Source of the DNA: JBCBSS01 sp039819065
GTDB taxonomy: Bacteria; Bacteroidota; Bacteroidia; Cytophagales; Cyclobacteriaceae
DNA length: 28,893 bases
NCBI GenBank assembly: GCA_039819065.1
Contig: JBCBSS010000103.1
Span: 1 to 28,893 of the forward strand
Direction: 5' to 3'
Positions within the stretch are counted from its first letter, which is position 1; every line of letters starts with the position of its first letter. The notes under the pieces are model-generated. The model had not been told where the DNA came from, did not search any database, and saw only the letters and a list, made by a program, of their open reading frames with translations. Both the position numbers and the translations under genes were made by a program. Positions 19,926-26,432 of this stretch are shown here, piece after piece.

Positions 19926-21518
19926 TTAATCGAAACAGACGTCCCCCGAAGGGTTACTGGTAAATGTGTTATCGGATTCTATCAGATCAGAATTGATGGA
20001 TTGTACATAAATGCCGCATCCGGCACTGTTGCGAATGATAGAATCGAAAATGGTCAGACTTGGCGCAAAATTGAAGATGTCCAGGCTGATATTGGCTGGT
20101 TGTCCTCCGAAAATAGCATCACTACCTCCATATTCTACAATACAGAATTCCATTAGATTCTGGTTGCTGGTGCTTTGTATCACTATTCCTTTCCAGTAAC
20201 CGGGTGTCTTCTGTACTCCGGTGAAAGTAATAGGGTTATCTGCTGTACCTATCGCACGAATAATGCCTTCAGGTCTGTCGAATGGCACGCCAAAGAATAT
20301 TTCCGAATTGGCCTCGAACTCTAACGTTGCACCAGGTGAAATGGTCAAGGTGGCTTCTATTTCTATATTGCCTAGTACTCGGTAGATGGCACCATCTTCA
20401 AGTCCAGGCCAGGTGGCATCATCTCTTAGTGCGTTTCCAGCGGAGGTACCGGCAATTTCCACACCTTCGAATCCATTACCTCCAGCATATTGTGAACCTG
20501 CATCCAAAGCACCTACGTTAATGGCTTCCAACAGGACGGCAGCTTCAGTGTTGTCCTCGAAGGTATTATTGGAGAATTCCCTCAATTGGCTGAACCACTC
20601 CATCACCAGGCCATAGCCATCGTTTTCTCTTATGGTAGAGTTGGTCAGTCTTAGGCTGGCAGCAGCTCCGCCAGGTTCTACATCCACTGCAATACCCGCT
20701 CTTACTCCACCTAGAATGTCATCGGCTATTTGGTCGCTACCGGCATATTCTACCACTACATTGTTCAACTCATTGCGTACATCATTGGTCTGGAAAACAA
20801 GCCCTCGCCAGAATCCCGGGGTTTTAGTCTGCCCGGTAAAGACGATAGAATTGGCAGTTGCTCCATTGGCGATCAGCGCTCCTCCTCCAAACTCTCGCAT
20901 GATGAAGCCAGCATTGGCTCCAAATTCGATCACTACACCTGATTCTATGGTTAGAACGGCATCAACATCAAGGAAACCTTCTACTATATAGTCAGGTTGG
21001 GTAGGATCACATACCAGATCAATTAGGGTAATGTCGTCGTCGATGTCGCTATCGATCAAAACGGGAACCGGAACGTTGGTATCATCTACTCTGACCATCA
21101 CGTCAGGAACAAAGTCACAAGCAGTACAGCCTTCATAGGTTACTGATATTTGGTTGGCATTATCCAGCGTGATCACGATTGGCACCCATTCACTGCCTGA
21201 GCCCTGATCTACCAAGCCTTCTCCAATAAATGTATTGGCAGGACCGACCATGATATTCCTAAAGACATTCTCATTACAACCAAAGTCTTGATTGTTCACC
21301 CCAAAAGCTTCGAGTATTCCAAAGGCAGGGTCTCCAGAGAAGTCAACCACTACAAAACCATCGGTTGTAGTGCCATTTGTGATGGACAGATCGAGCCAGT
21401 CACCAATTAAATCAGATAAAGTCACGGAATCTGGTGTTCCCCCTCCGGGTTCTTCGTCATCTCCACAACTCCACAAAGCCAATATGACTAAAAGCCACAA
21501 ATACGATTTTCTCATCAT
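19926..21518 (-). CDS. Surface lipoprotein with duplicated right-handed beta-helix
   Basis: 530 residues. MMRKSYLWLLVILALWSC has a lipobox ending at Cys18, followed by GDDEE, an acidic stretch like the lipoprotein export signal described in Bacteroidota, so surface exposure is likely. Residues about 30-140 form an unassigned domain that begins LSDLIGDWLDLSI (a lipocalin-like LxGxW start) and has several Cys (GCTAC). The remainder is a parallel beta-helix in two similar halves. The first contains LTIESGVVIEFGANAGF, FTGQTKTPGFWRGLVFQ and VVEYAGSDQ. The second contains LTISPGATLEFEANSEI, FTGVQKTPGYWKGIVIQ and IVEYGGSDA, about 204 residues later. Such helices often bind or cleave polysaccharides, but I see no clear lyase active site. 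It is the first large gene of the operon, 35 bp before the TIG/NHL gene. Confidence 0.92.
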   Translation of the reverse strand: MMRKSYLWLLVILALWSCGDDEEPGGGTPDSVTLSDLIGDWLDLSITNGTTTDGFVVVDFSGDPAFGILEAFGVNNQDFGCNENVFRNIMVGPANTFIGEGLVDQGSGSEWVPIVITLDNANQISVTYEGCTACDFVPDVMVRVDDTNVPVPVLIDSDIDDDITLIDLVCDPTQPDYIVEGFLDVDAVLTIESGVVIEFGANAGFIMREFGGGALIANGATANSIVFTGQTKTPGFWRGLVFQTNDVRNELNNVVVEYAGSDQIADDILGGVRAGIAVDVEPGGAAASLRLTNSTIRENDGYGLVMEWFSQLREFSNNTFEDNTEAAVLLEAINVGALDAGSQYAGGNGFEGVEIAGTSAGNALRDDATWPGLEDGAIYRVLGNIEIEATLTISPGATLEFEANSEIFFGVPFDRPEGIIRAIGTADNPITFTGVQKTPGYWKGIVIQSTSNQNLMEFCIVEYGGSDAIFGGQPANISLDIFNFAPSLTIFDSIIRNSAGCGIYVQSINSDLIESDNTFTSNPSGDVCFD

Positions 21519-21560
21519 TTTAGTAGTGTTTATTTGTTTTAGTTAAATTTTCAGGTTGCG

Positions 21561-21710
21561 TTACTTCGTGAATCGCAAGGTTTTGATCACTTTGCGGTCA
21601 TGAATGATCTGTAGTTGGTACTCCCCTTTCTGGAGATAATCTACATTCAACATGATCTTCTTCGGAAGATGATGTATTGATCCTTCATAGCCGCTCACCT
21701 TCTTTTTCAC
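21561..21710 (-). CDS. Possible small ORF resembling the end of a type IX secretion sorting domain
   Basis: A 49-codon frame begins with GTG at 21710 (VKKKVSGYEGSIHHL) and ends in LQKGEYQLQIIHDRKVIKTL then RFTK and a stop. An in-frame ATG exists only at 21653 (30 codons). An in-frame stop lies six codons before the GTG. The pattern L-x-x-G-x-Y-x-L-x-I-(x)n-V-I-K-T-x-R-F-x-K strongly resembles the last two strands of type A type IX sorting domains. It lies 42 bp before the beta-helix lipoprotein gene on the same strand. It could be a real micro-ORF, or the leftover 3' end of a deleted surface-protein gene. No signal peptide is visible, which favours a remnant. Confidence 0.35.
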   Translation of the reverse strand: MKKKVSGYEGSIHHLPKKIMLNVDYLQKGEYQLQIIHDRKVIKTLRFTK

Positions 21711-21782
21711 TAATGGTCTTTTGGTTTATGGTTATCAGTTGCGCGCTGATAAATGATTCAATTTAGAAGGAGTCGCGCGTGT

Positions 21783-21824
21783 GGGCTATAAAATATGTAA
21801 CAAGGGCTATGAGATATGTAACAA
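21783..21824. promoter_or_regulatory. 21-bp tandem direct repeat, candidate operator of the envelope operon
   Basis: Two adjacent 21-bp units (21783-21803 and 21804-21824) share GGGCTAT and ATATGTAACAA and differ at 2 positions. Twenty-one base pairs is two helical turns, so both copies face the same side of DNA. Direct half-sites at this spacing are used by LytTR-type and OmpR-type response regulators, although the half-site is not a clear match to the LytTR consensus. They lie 73 bp upstream of the short frame and 265 bp upstream of the beta-helix lipoprotein start. Confidence 0.45.
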
Positions 21825-21855
21825 CAGGCTTGAATGGCTTTAAAGGCTGTTTTTA

Positions 21856-21946
21856 TGATGGTTTGATAGTGTGATCATTTGATAATATGATAGTTTGATG
21901 ATGTGATGGTTTGATGTGTTGATAATGAAATGATTGGATGATGTGG
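21856..21946. repeat. Degenerate 8-bp-period TGATNNNN array
   Basis: TGAT recurs every 8 bp without a break from 21856 to 21919 (eight units: TGATGGTT, TGATAGTG, TGATCATT, TGATAATA, TGATAGTT, TGATGATG, TGATGGTT, TGATGTGT). It continues after an 11-bp unit with TGATTGGA and TGATGTGG. The period is not a multiple of three, so it is not a coding repeat. The first four bases are fixed while the last four vary. Confidence 0.8.
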
Positions 21947-21980
21947 TGATTTGATGATGAGACGATGACATAAGTAAAGA

Positions 21981-22008
21981 ATGTCATTTCGACGTGAGGA
22001 GAAATCCT
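21981..22008 (+). repeat. Dispersed Bacteroidota intergenic word
   Basis: Contains TGTCATTTCGACG followed by TGAGGAGAAATCC. I recall very similar words (TGTCATTTCGACGAAGGAGAAATC) scattered between genes in many Bacteroidota genomes, often as part of REP-like elements. Only one copy is present here, so its repeated nature rests on memory and not on this window. Confidence 0.45.
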
Positions 22009-22204
22009 ACTCTAAAGTGCATTGTATTAGCATTTATTCTTCCCACAGTCTCCTTCAGAATCTACTTATTTCTTTTAAGAATACAGACGTCATCAATTGA
22101 TGATATACCCTTCGTGTAGGTTGTGCTTACCTCCAATAAGTTTCTTTGCTTATGACGTGTTTTTATAATACGCCGGAAATCCTTGCTGTTCTTACCCCTT
22201 TGTA

Positions 22205-22226
22205 TTTCCCCTAACATTAGGGGAAA
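22205..22226. promoter_or_regulatory. Perfect inverted repeat with 10-bp arms
   Basis: Arms TTTCCCCTAA (22205-22214) and TTAGGGGAAA (22217-22226) are separated by CA. The near-zero spacer suits a dimeric DNA-binding protein better than an RNA hairpin, and there is no T-run on either strand to make an intrinsic terminator. It abuts the left end of the duplicated block at 22221-22282. Confidence 0.5.
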
Positions 22227-22282
22227 ACTCCACAGAACAACAGAACTGCCAAACGATTTCAGCCAATGTCATCCAATTTTGT
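22221..22282 (+). repeat. Duplicated intergenic block, copy 1
   Basis: The 43-bp core 22240-22282 (ACAGAACTGCC ... GCCAATGTCATCCA ... TTTTGT) matches 25066-25108 at 38 of 43 positions. Weaker similarity continues leftward to GGGAAAACTC (22222-22231), matching GGGAATACTC near 25043. Copy 2 lies upstream of the permease gene, whereas this copy lies about 240 bp beyond the same gene's stop. No gene starts below it at the comparable distance, so it looks like an orphan leader. Confidence 0.75.
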
Positions 22283-22380
22283 GTATTTCGAAACTAAAAT
22301 ATTAAGTCTCAGAAGGACTGATTCGATGGTCTGATAGGCAATGTGAACTGAACTTTGTTTCCTCTTATCTATAACTTCCA

Positions 22381-22450
22381 ACTTCTATTTATTTCTACCT
22401 AATTCTATCTATTTACAGATACTTCTACCTATTTCTATTTACTTCTTATA
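22381..22450. repeat. Degenerate 10-bp-period pyrimidine-rich array
   Basis: Seven 10-bp units follow in register from 22381: ACTTCTATTT, ATTTCTACCT, AATTCTATCT, ATTTACAGAT, ACTTCTACCT, ATTTCTATTT, ACTTCTTATA. The consensus is about AYTTCTAYYT. A 10-bp period follows the helical repeat, so it may produce intrinsic curvature. It lies 73 bp beyond the stop of the first permease gene. Confidence 0.75.
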
Positions 22451-22522
22451 GCCAATAGGATCCTCTCAGAATGATTGGGTACGAGTTAGGCATAACCGGT
22501 TTCTTCCATACCTAAGGGCGGT

Positions 22523-24901
22523 TTACTCATACTTCAACGACTGGGCTGGATTGACCTTTTCGATGGCAAATGATTTGGTTAAGGCGATCACCGCCACGGC
22601 AACGAAAATGGTCGAGAAGGACAACACAAACCATATCGGGCTTATCGTCACTTGGTAGCTGAAGTTGTCAAGCCATATATCCATCGATTTCCAGGCAATG
22701 GGTAAAGCGATGATGGTTCCTATGAGCAACAATTGCACGTATCCTTTGGAGAATAGATACAACAAACTTCTCAGAGATATGCCCAATACCTTTCTTATGG
22801 CTATCTCTTTGGTCTTATTCTGTATGCTGAAAGAAATAAGTCCATATAGCCCGACCAGGGCTAACACAACCGAAATGACGGTCAGGTAGGATATGATCTT
22901 GCCTACTTTTGTTTCGGCTTTGTACAGCCGGTCAAATTCCTCATCCATAAATGAGAATTCAAACGGAAGCTCACCTATTACTGCTTTGAATTGACCTTGG
23001 ATCATGTCAATGGTCTCAGGCATATTGTTACTTGAAATCTTCACGGAAAGCTGATTGTGCTTTCTTTTGTCAGTCACCTCAATCACCAAAGGTTCAACCT
23101 GATGGTGTAAAGACCTGAAGTTAAAGTCCTTGACCACACCAGTCAGCGGCTGCTTCCTCTGTTCTCCGAATGGCGATAACTGTCTACCCAGGCCAGCCTC
23201 CCAACCAATAGCTTCAAGCGCGGCTTGATTGATCAAGTATCTCGAGTCATTCTCAGGCATGTTCAGAATATCGTCTGGATTGCCCTCAGCCATTTCGATG
23301 CCCAGTGTTGATACAAAATCCTTATCAACGGTCATTACAAACATAGAACGTGGTTCGACCTGCCCTTCCCACCAGATGGTCTGATTCCAATTGGCTGCTC
23401 CTGGTACAAAGGATGATGAAGCCACATTAACTACCTCAGACGAACTCCTCAGTGCTGATTTTAGCGTTTCGATCTTGGCAGCCCCCGGCTTAGAATATAG
23501 CGGAATGTTGACCACCCTTTCTTTGTCCATTCCCAGATTCTTAGACTGGATGAAATTCATCTGGTCTGATATGATCAAGCTACAGATGATCAGGGTGATG
23601 GAAATACAGAACTGAACCAGAATCAGGCCTTTCTGCAAAGAAACGCCTTTATCGCTTTGGCCTATTCCGCCTTTCAGGATCTGAGCAGGTCGAAAGGAGT
23701 TGGCGTAAAAGGCCAGGTAGCTACCGGAAATGATTCCTACTAAGGCTATTACCAATGCCAAAAATCCTAGAAACGCATAATCATTGAGGTTTATAACCAT
23801 TTGTGAATCAAGGAGGTAATTAACCAGAGGTAAAGTGAAACCCAATATTATGGCAGCCAGCAAGAGTGATATGAAAGCCGTAATGATAGCCTCGCCAATG
23901 AACTGAAAAGTGAGCTGGAATTTTCCTGCGCCTACCGCTTTTCTCAAGCCTATTTCCTTGACTCTTTTGATGGACATAGTTATCGCGAGGTTCACATAGT
24001 TGATGCAAGCGATAAGGATGACCGCGATAGCTATAGCCGCAAATATGACGAGATACTTTTCATCATAGGCTGGGAAGAGGTTGCCACGATTACTCTCAAA
24101 GTGTATTCTTTCAAGAGGCTGGATGGTGAATCGCTCGAATGTTCTTTCATGTCCTTCAGGAGTGCGGTTTTTAAAGGCACGTACTGCGCCTCCCACGGCT
24201 GCTCGGTTCGCGTTTGGATTGAGCAGCAAATAAACATACCAGTTAAAACGATTCCATGATTCCAGGTTTCCCTCACCATAAGCCCTGTCAAGGTTGTCAA
24301 ATGAAATAAGGTAATCAAAAGTGATATGGGATTGCGCTGGAACGTCTTTGGCCACTCCAGTGACTTGAAAGGTTAGCGCCCTGTCCTTTAGCACTAATTC
24401 CTTTCCAATTGGGTCTTCATCTCCGAATATCTTCTTGGCTATGCTTTCAGTGATCACTATGGCACTGATATCATTCAGGGCGGTATTAGGATCACCCTTG
24501 ACTAAAGGGAAGTTGAAAATCTCGAAAAAGGAAGGGTCAGCCATCATGAAGTAAGGCTCGTTGAAGCTATCCTCTCCGTGCTCGACTACAACTTTTGGGC
24601 TATTGCTCACTTTATGGAACCTCGTATAGGCTTCGATGCCCGGTATATTCTCTTTAAGCGCCTGAGGTAAGGGTGCTGGCCCTTTTACCCAGGCATTTTC
24701 GGTATTCGGTTCTCCAACGACTAATCGGTATATGTTATCCCTATTGTCATGAAAGCCATCAAAGTCATATTGGTACTGGATGTGCAAATAACACAGGATG
24801 CAACAGCTAAGACCAAAGGCCAGTCCAAAGATGTTGATGAGGTTGCTTAACCGGTATTTACCCAGGTTCCTGATGAAGATTTTGATGTAATTAAACCACA
24901 T
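22523..24901 (-). CDS. FtsX/MacB-like ABC transporter permease (792 aa)
   Basis: Inner-membrane permease of the type VII ABC superfamily (MacB/FtsX-like), the subunit that couples cytoplasmic ATP hydrolysis to periplasmic movements. Eight hydrophobic segments fit the double-length Bacteroidota form: one near 19-42, then a MacB-type periplasmic domain, three at about 283-308, 335-362 and 377-401, one at 424-445, a second periplasmic domain, and three between about 665 and 780. Two FtsX signatures follow transmembrane segments: RVKEIGLRKAVGAGK at 313-327 and KTKEIAIRKVLGIS near 697. The C-terminus NPAQSLKYE is typical. The ATG at 24901 gives the standard MWFNYIKIFIRNLGKYR start. No ATPase or efflux adaptor gene is adjacent. 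The substrate cannot be predicted; related loci have been linked to antimicrobial or lipid stress. Confidence 0.95.
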   Translation of the reverse strand: MWFNYIKIFIRNLGKYRLSNLINIFGLAFGLSCCILCYLHIQYQYDFDGFHDNRDNIYRLVVGEPNTENAWVKGPAPLPQALKENIPGIEAYTRFHKVSNSPKVVVEHGEDSFNEPYFMMADPSFFEIFNFPLVKGDPNTALNDISAIVITESIAKKIFGDEDPIGKELVLKDRALTFQVTGVAKDVPAQSHITFDYLISFDNLDRAYGEGNLESWNRFNWYVYLLLNPNANRAAVGGAVRAFKNRTPEGHERTFERFTIQPLERIHFESNRGNLFPAYDEKYLVIFAAIAIAVILIACINYVNLAITMSIKRVKEIGLRKAVGAGKFQLTFQFIGEAIITAFISLLLAAIILGFTLPLVNYLLDSQMVINLNDYAFLGFLALVIALVGIISGSYLAFYANSFRPAQILKGGIGQSDKGVSLQKGLILVQFCISITLIICSLIISDQMNFIQSKNLGMDKERVVNIPLYSKPGAAKIETLKSALRSSSEVVNVASSSFVPGAANWNQTIWWEGQVEPRSMFVMTVDKDFVSTLGIEMAEGNPDDILNMPENDSRYLINQAALEAIGWEAGLGRQLSPFGEQRKQPLTGVVKDFNFRSLHHQVEPLVIEVTDKRKHNQLSVKISSNNMPETIDMIQGQFKAVIGELPFEFSFMDEEFDRLYKAETKVGKIISYLTVISVVLALVGLYGLISFSIQNKTKEIAIRKVLGISLRSLLYLFSKGYVQLLLIGTIIALPIAWKSMDIWLDNFSYQVTISPIWFVLSFSTIFVAVAVIALTKSFAIEKVNPAQSLKYE

Positions 24902-25042
24902 GTCGAATTGGTTTGGTTGAAAATGGCCGTGAGAAGGAGCTGAAGGTCATAAAAAGCTTCAGACACATTGAAATGACCGAATAGCCCTAAAACCTTTATG
25001 GAAAAGACAGCGGGCGAGTGTAATAGGTTGCATAGAATGGTT

Positions 25043-25108
25043 GGGAATACTCTGAACAAAGAGTTACAGAGCTGCCAAATGATTTCGGCCAATGTCATCC
25101 AAAATTGT
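25043..25108 (+). repeat. Duplicated intergenic block, copy 2 (permease leader)
   Basis: Partner of the block at 22221-22282, in the same orientation. The core 25066-25108 contains GCCAATGTCATCCA and differs from copy 1 at 5 of 43 positions. It begins 142 bp upstream of the permease ATG, so it is likely to be part of that gene's promoter or leader. Confidence 0.75.
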
Positions 25109-25205
25109 TAAAAGGGCAGCCAAAAAAGCTAGCATTCGTAAAATAGAGACACCACATGCTTTAAGGAGTAGTTTTACTATCCACCTACTGGAACAGGGTA
25201 TTGAA

Positions 25206-25236
25206 TTGCATCATATTGGATGTTGTCGCTAATTTG
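25206..25236 (+). promoter_or_regulatory. Weak Bacteroidota-type promoter candidate for the serine hydrolase
   Basis: TTG at 25206-25208 and TAATTTG at 25230-25236 are separated by 21 bp, loosely like the TTTG / TAnnTTTG pattern of the Bacteroidota sigma factor, although the second box is one base short. It ends 23 bp before the chosen ATG. Low confidence. Confidence 0.22.
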
Positions 25237-25259
25237 CAAAACGCTTGTACCAAGATCAT

Positions 25260-26291
25260 ATGACGAAAAAGAACACAAAACGAATAATTAGAATAGCATT
25301 GTTGATCGGAACAATAACATCCCTGTTCTTTGTTCCATGGCTCTTGGTAAAGGCATGGATACTACCGCTACCGGATACTGTTCAGGAACAGTTAGATGAG
25401 GCCATTGGCCATGGGTTTGACGGAATGATTGTCTATGTAGACCAAACTGGCCAATCACCTCAGCATTTTGCCGCTGGCTGGCATGATCGAGAGTCCAAGA
25501 TACCAGCTAAGCCTGACGCCTTGTTTAAAATTGCCAGCATCAGCAAGCTATATGATGCTGTGGCTGTCACCAAATTGGTCAGCCAGGGACGTCTTTCTTT
25601 GGATAAAACCATCGCTGATTACCTACCGAAACTAGTAGGGCGAATTGAAAATGCTGAGAAAATTACCCTGAGGCTGATGATACAGCATAGAAGTGGCATT
25701 CCCAATTTTACGGATGCTCCGAATTTTTGGGCATCTCCAACAGCAACCTATGAAGAGAGTCTTGCATTGATTTTGGACAAGCCTGCTCGATTTGAACCAG
25801 GTGAAGATTATCAATATTGTAATACCAATTACCTGTTAATCAACAAGATAATGGATGACGCGCTCGGTTATGGCAACTTCCAATTCATTCAGGAAGAAAT
25901 TCTAATGCCACTTAAGCTTGACCATACATTTAGTTCGCTCAATGAAGTGAATTTGGACAATGTCATGAGTGGCTATCACGTAGGACACCCCTTTGATTTA
26001 AAGGAAGATGAACATGGGATGTTGGCCACAGCGGAAGACGTGGGTACTTTTTTGAGGGCTTTGAACGATGGCTCTTTGTTTGCCCCAGAAGAACAGCAAA
26101 TATATACTTCCATTTATGAGTATGAACATGGAGGTTGGGTACCAGGATATCAAAGTTTTGCAAAATATCACAAAGACCTTGATGCTGTTATTATAGCATT
26201 CTATAGTACGACTGATTCTAAACTGTACAATTGGAACTTGTCAGAAATCATAAATAATAGAATTGCTAAAATAGTCAGAAATAAAAACTAA
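25260..26291 (+). CDS. Membrane-anchored serine hydrolase of the beta-lactamase / DD-peptidase fold
   Basis: 343 residues from ATG 25260. The frame also opens with TTG 15 bp earlier, but MTKKNTKRIIRIALL gives the better basic n-region. Residues 9-36 form a signal anchor or uncleaved signal peptide, which places the enzyme in the periplasm. Class C beta-lactamase/PBP4*-type motifs are complete: S93-I-S-K96 (SxxK, nucleophile Ser93), Y186-C-N188 (YxN) and H290-G-G292 (HxG in place of KTG). Supporting family segments include LSLDKTIADYLPKL, LRLMIQHRSGIPNF and FEPGEDYQYCNTNYLLI. The family covers beta-lactamases, D-amino-acid peptidases and esterases, and the motifs do not separate them. It stands alone on the plus strand between two minus-strand permease genes. 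A role in cell-wall turnover or peptide processing is likelier than drug resistance. Confidence 0.92.
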   Translation: MTKKNTKRIIRIALLIGTITSLFFVPWLLVKAWILPLPDTVQEQLDEAIGHGFDGMIVYVDQTGQSPQHFAAGWHDRESKIPAKPDALFKIASISKLYDAVAVTKLVSQGRLSLDKTIADYLPKLVGRIENAEKITLRLMIQHRSGIPNFTDAPNFWASPTATYEESLALILDKPARFEPGEDYQYCNTNYLLINKIMDDALGYGNFQFIQEEILMPLKLDHTFSSLNEVNLDNVMSGYHVGHPFDLKEDEHGMLATAEDVGTFLRALNDGSLFAPEEQQIYTSIYEYEHGGWVPGYQSFAKYHKDLDAVIIAFYSTTDSKLYNWNLSEIINNRIAKIVRNKN

Positions 26292-26301
26292 CCACAGCAG
26301 T

Positions 26302-26331
26302 GTATAAAAGGCATTACAACACCCTTTATAC
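26302..26331. terminator. Possible bidirectional terminator hairpin
   Basis: Left arm GTATAAAAGG (26302-26311) pairs with CCCTTTATAC (26322-26331) at nine of ten positions around a 10-nt loop. It lies 10 bp past the hydrolase stop and about 100 bp past the stop of the converging second permease gene. The loop is long, the stem AT-rich and there is no strong T-run, so the assignment rests mostly on position. Confidence 0.3.
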
Positions 26332-26432
26332 TCACCGTTTGGTTTAATGGTTTCATTTCAGAATTGATCTTCAATCCCAAACCAACATTAAGCGTAGAAG
26401 GCGCGGCCTTAAAGCATCTCTGAATTGACCAC

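Larger units (their letters stand above)
21519..22522. other. Structure-rich intergenic region (about 1 kb)
   Basis: No full gene is supported here. Apart from the short frame at 21561-21710, the stretch holds a 21-bp tandem direct repeat, an 8-bp-period array, a dispersed Bacteroidota word, an inverted repeat, one copy of a duplicated 60-bp block and a 10-bp-period array, each listed separately. It separates the first permease gene from the five-gene envelope operon, both on the minus strand, so it should contain the operon promoter and the permease transcript end. Positions 22009-22204 and 22283-22380 hold nothing I can name. Confidence 0.8.
24902..25259. other. Intergenic region between divergent permease and serine hydrolase genes
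   Basis: This stretch must contain promoters for both the minus-strand permease and the plus-strand hydrolase. It holds copy 2 of the duplicated block (25043-25108). Apart from that and a weak plus-strand promoter-like pair near 25206-25236, I see no RNA gene, clear hairpin or further ORF. Confidence 0.7.

Noticed and set aside
22205..22226. Palindrome as an intrinsic terminator of the first permease gene.
   Set aside because: The 2-nt spacer is too short for an RNA loop without opening the stem, it is 300 bp past the stop, and no T-run follows on either strand.
25245..25259. TTG start five codons upstream of the serine hydrolase ATG.
   Set aside because: The ATG at 25260 yields a normal basic N-terminus followed by the membrane segment; the upstream codons add nothing recognisable and would run into the promoter-like box.
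25260..26291. Calling the serine hydrolase an antibiotic-resistance beta-lactamase.
   Set aside because: SxxK, YxN and HxG are shared by the whole family of peptidases and esterases; nothing in the sequence shows drug hydrolysis.
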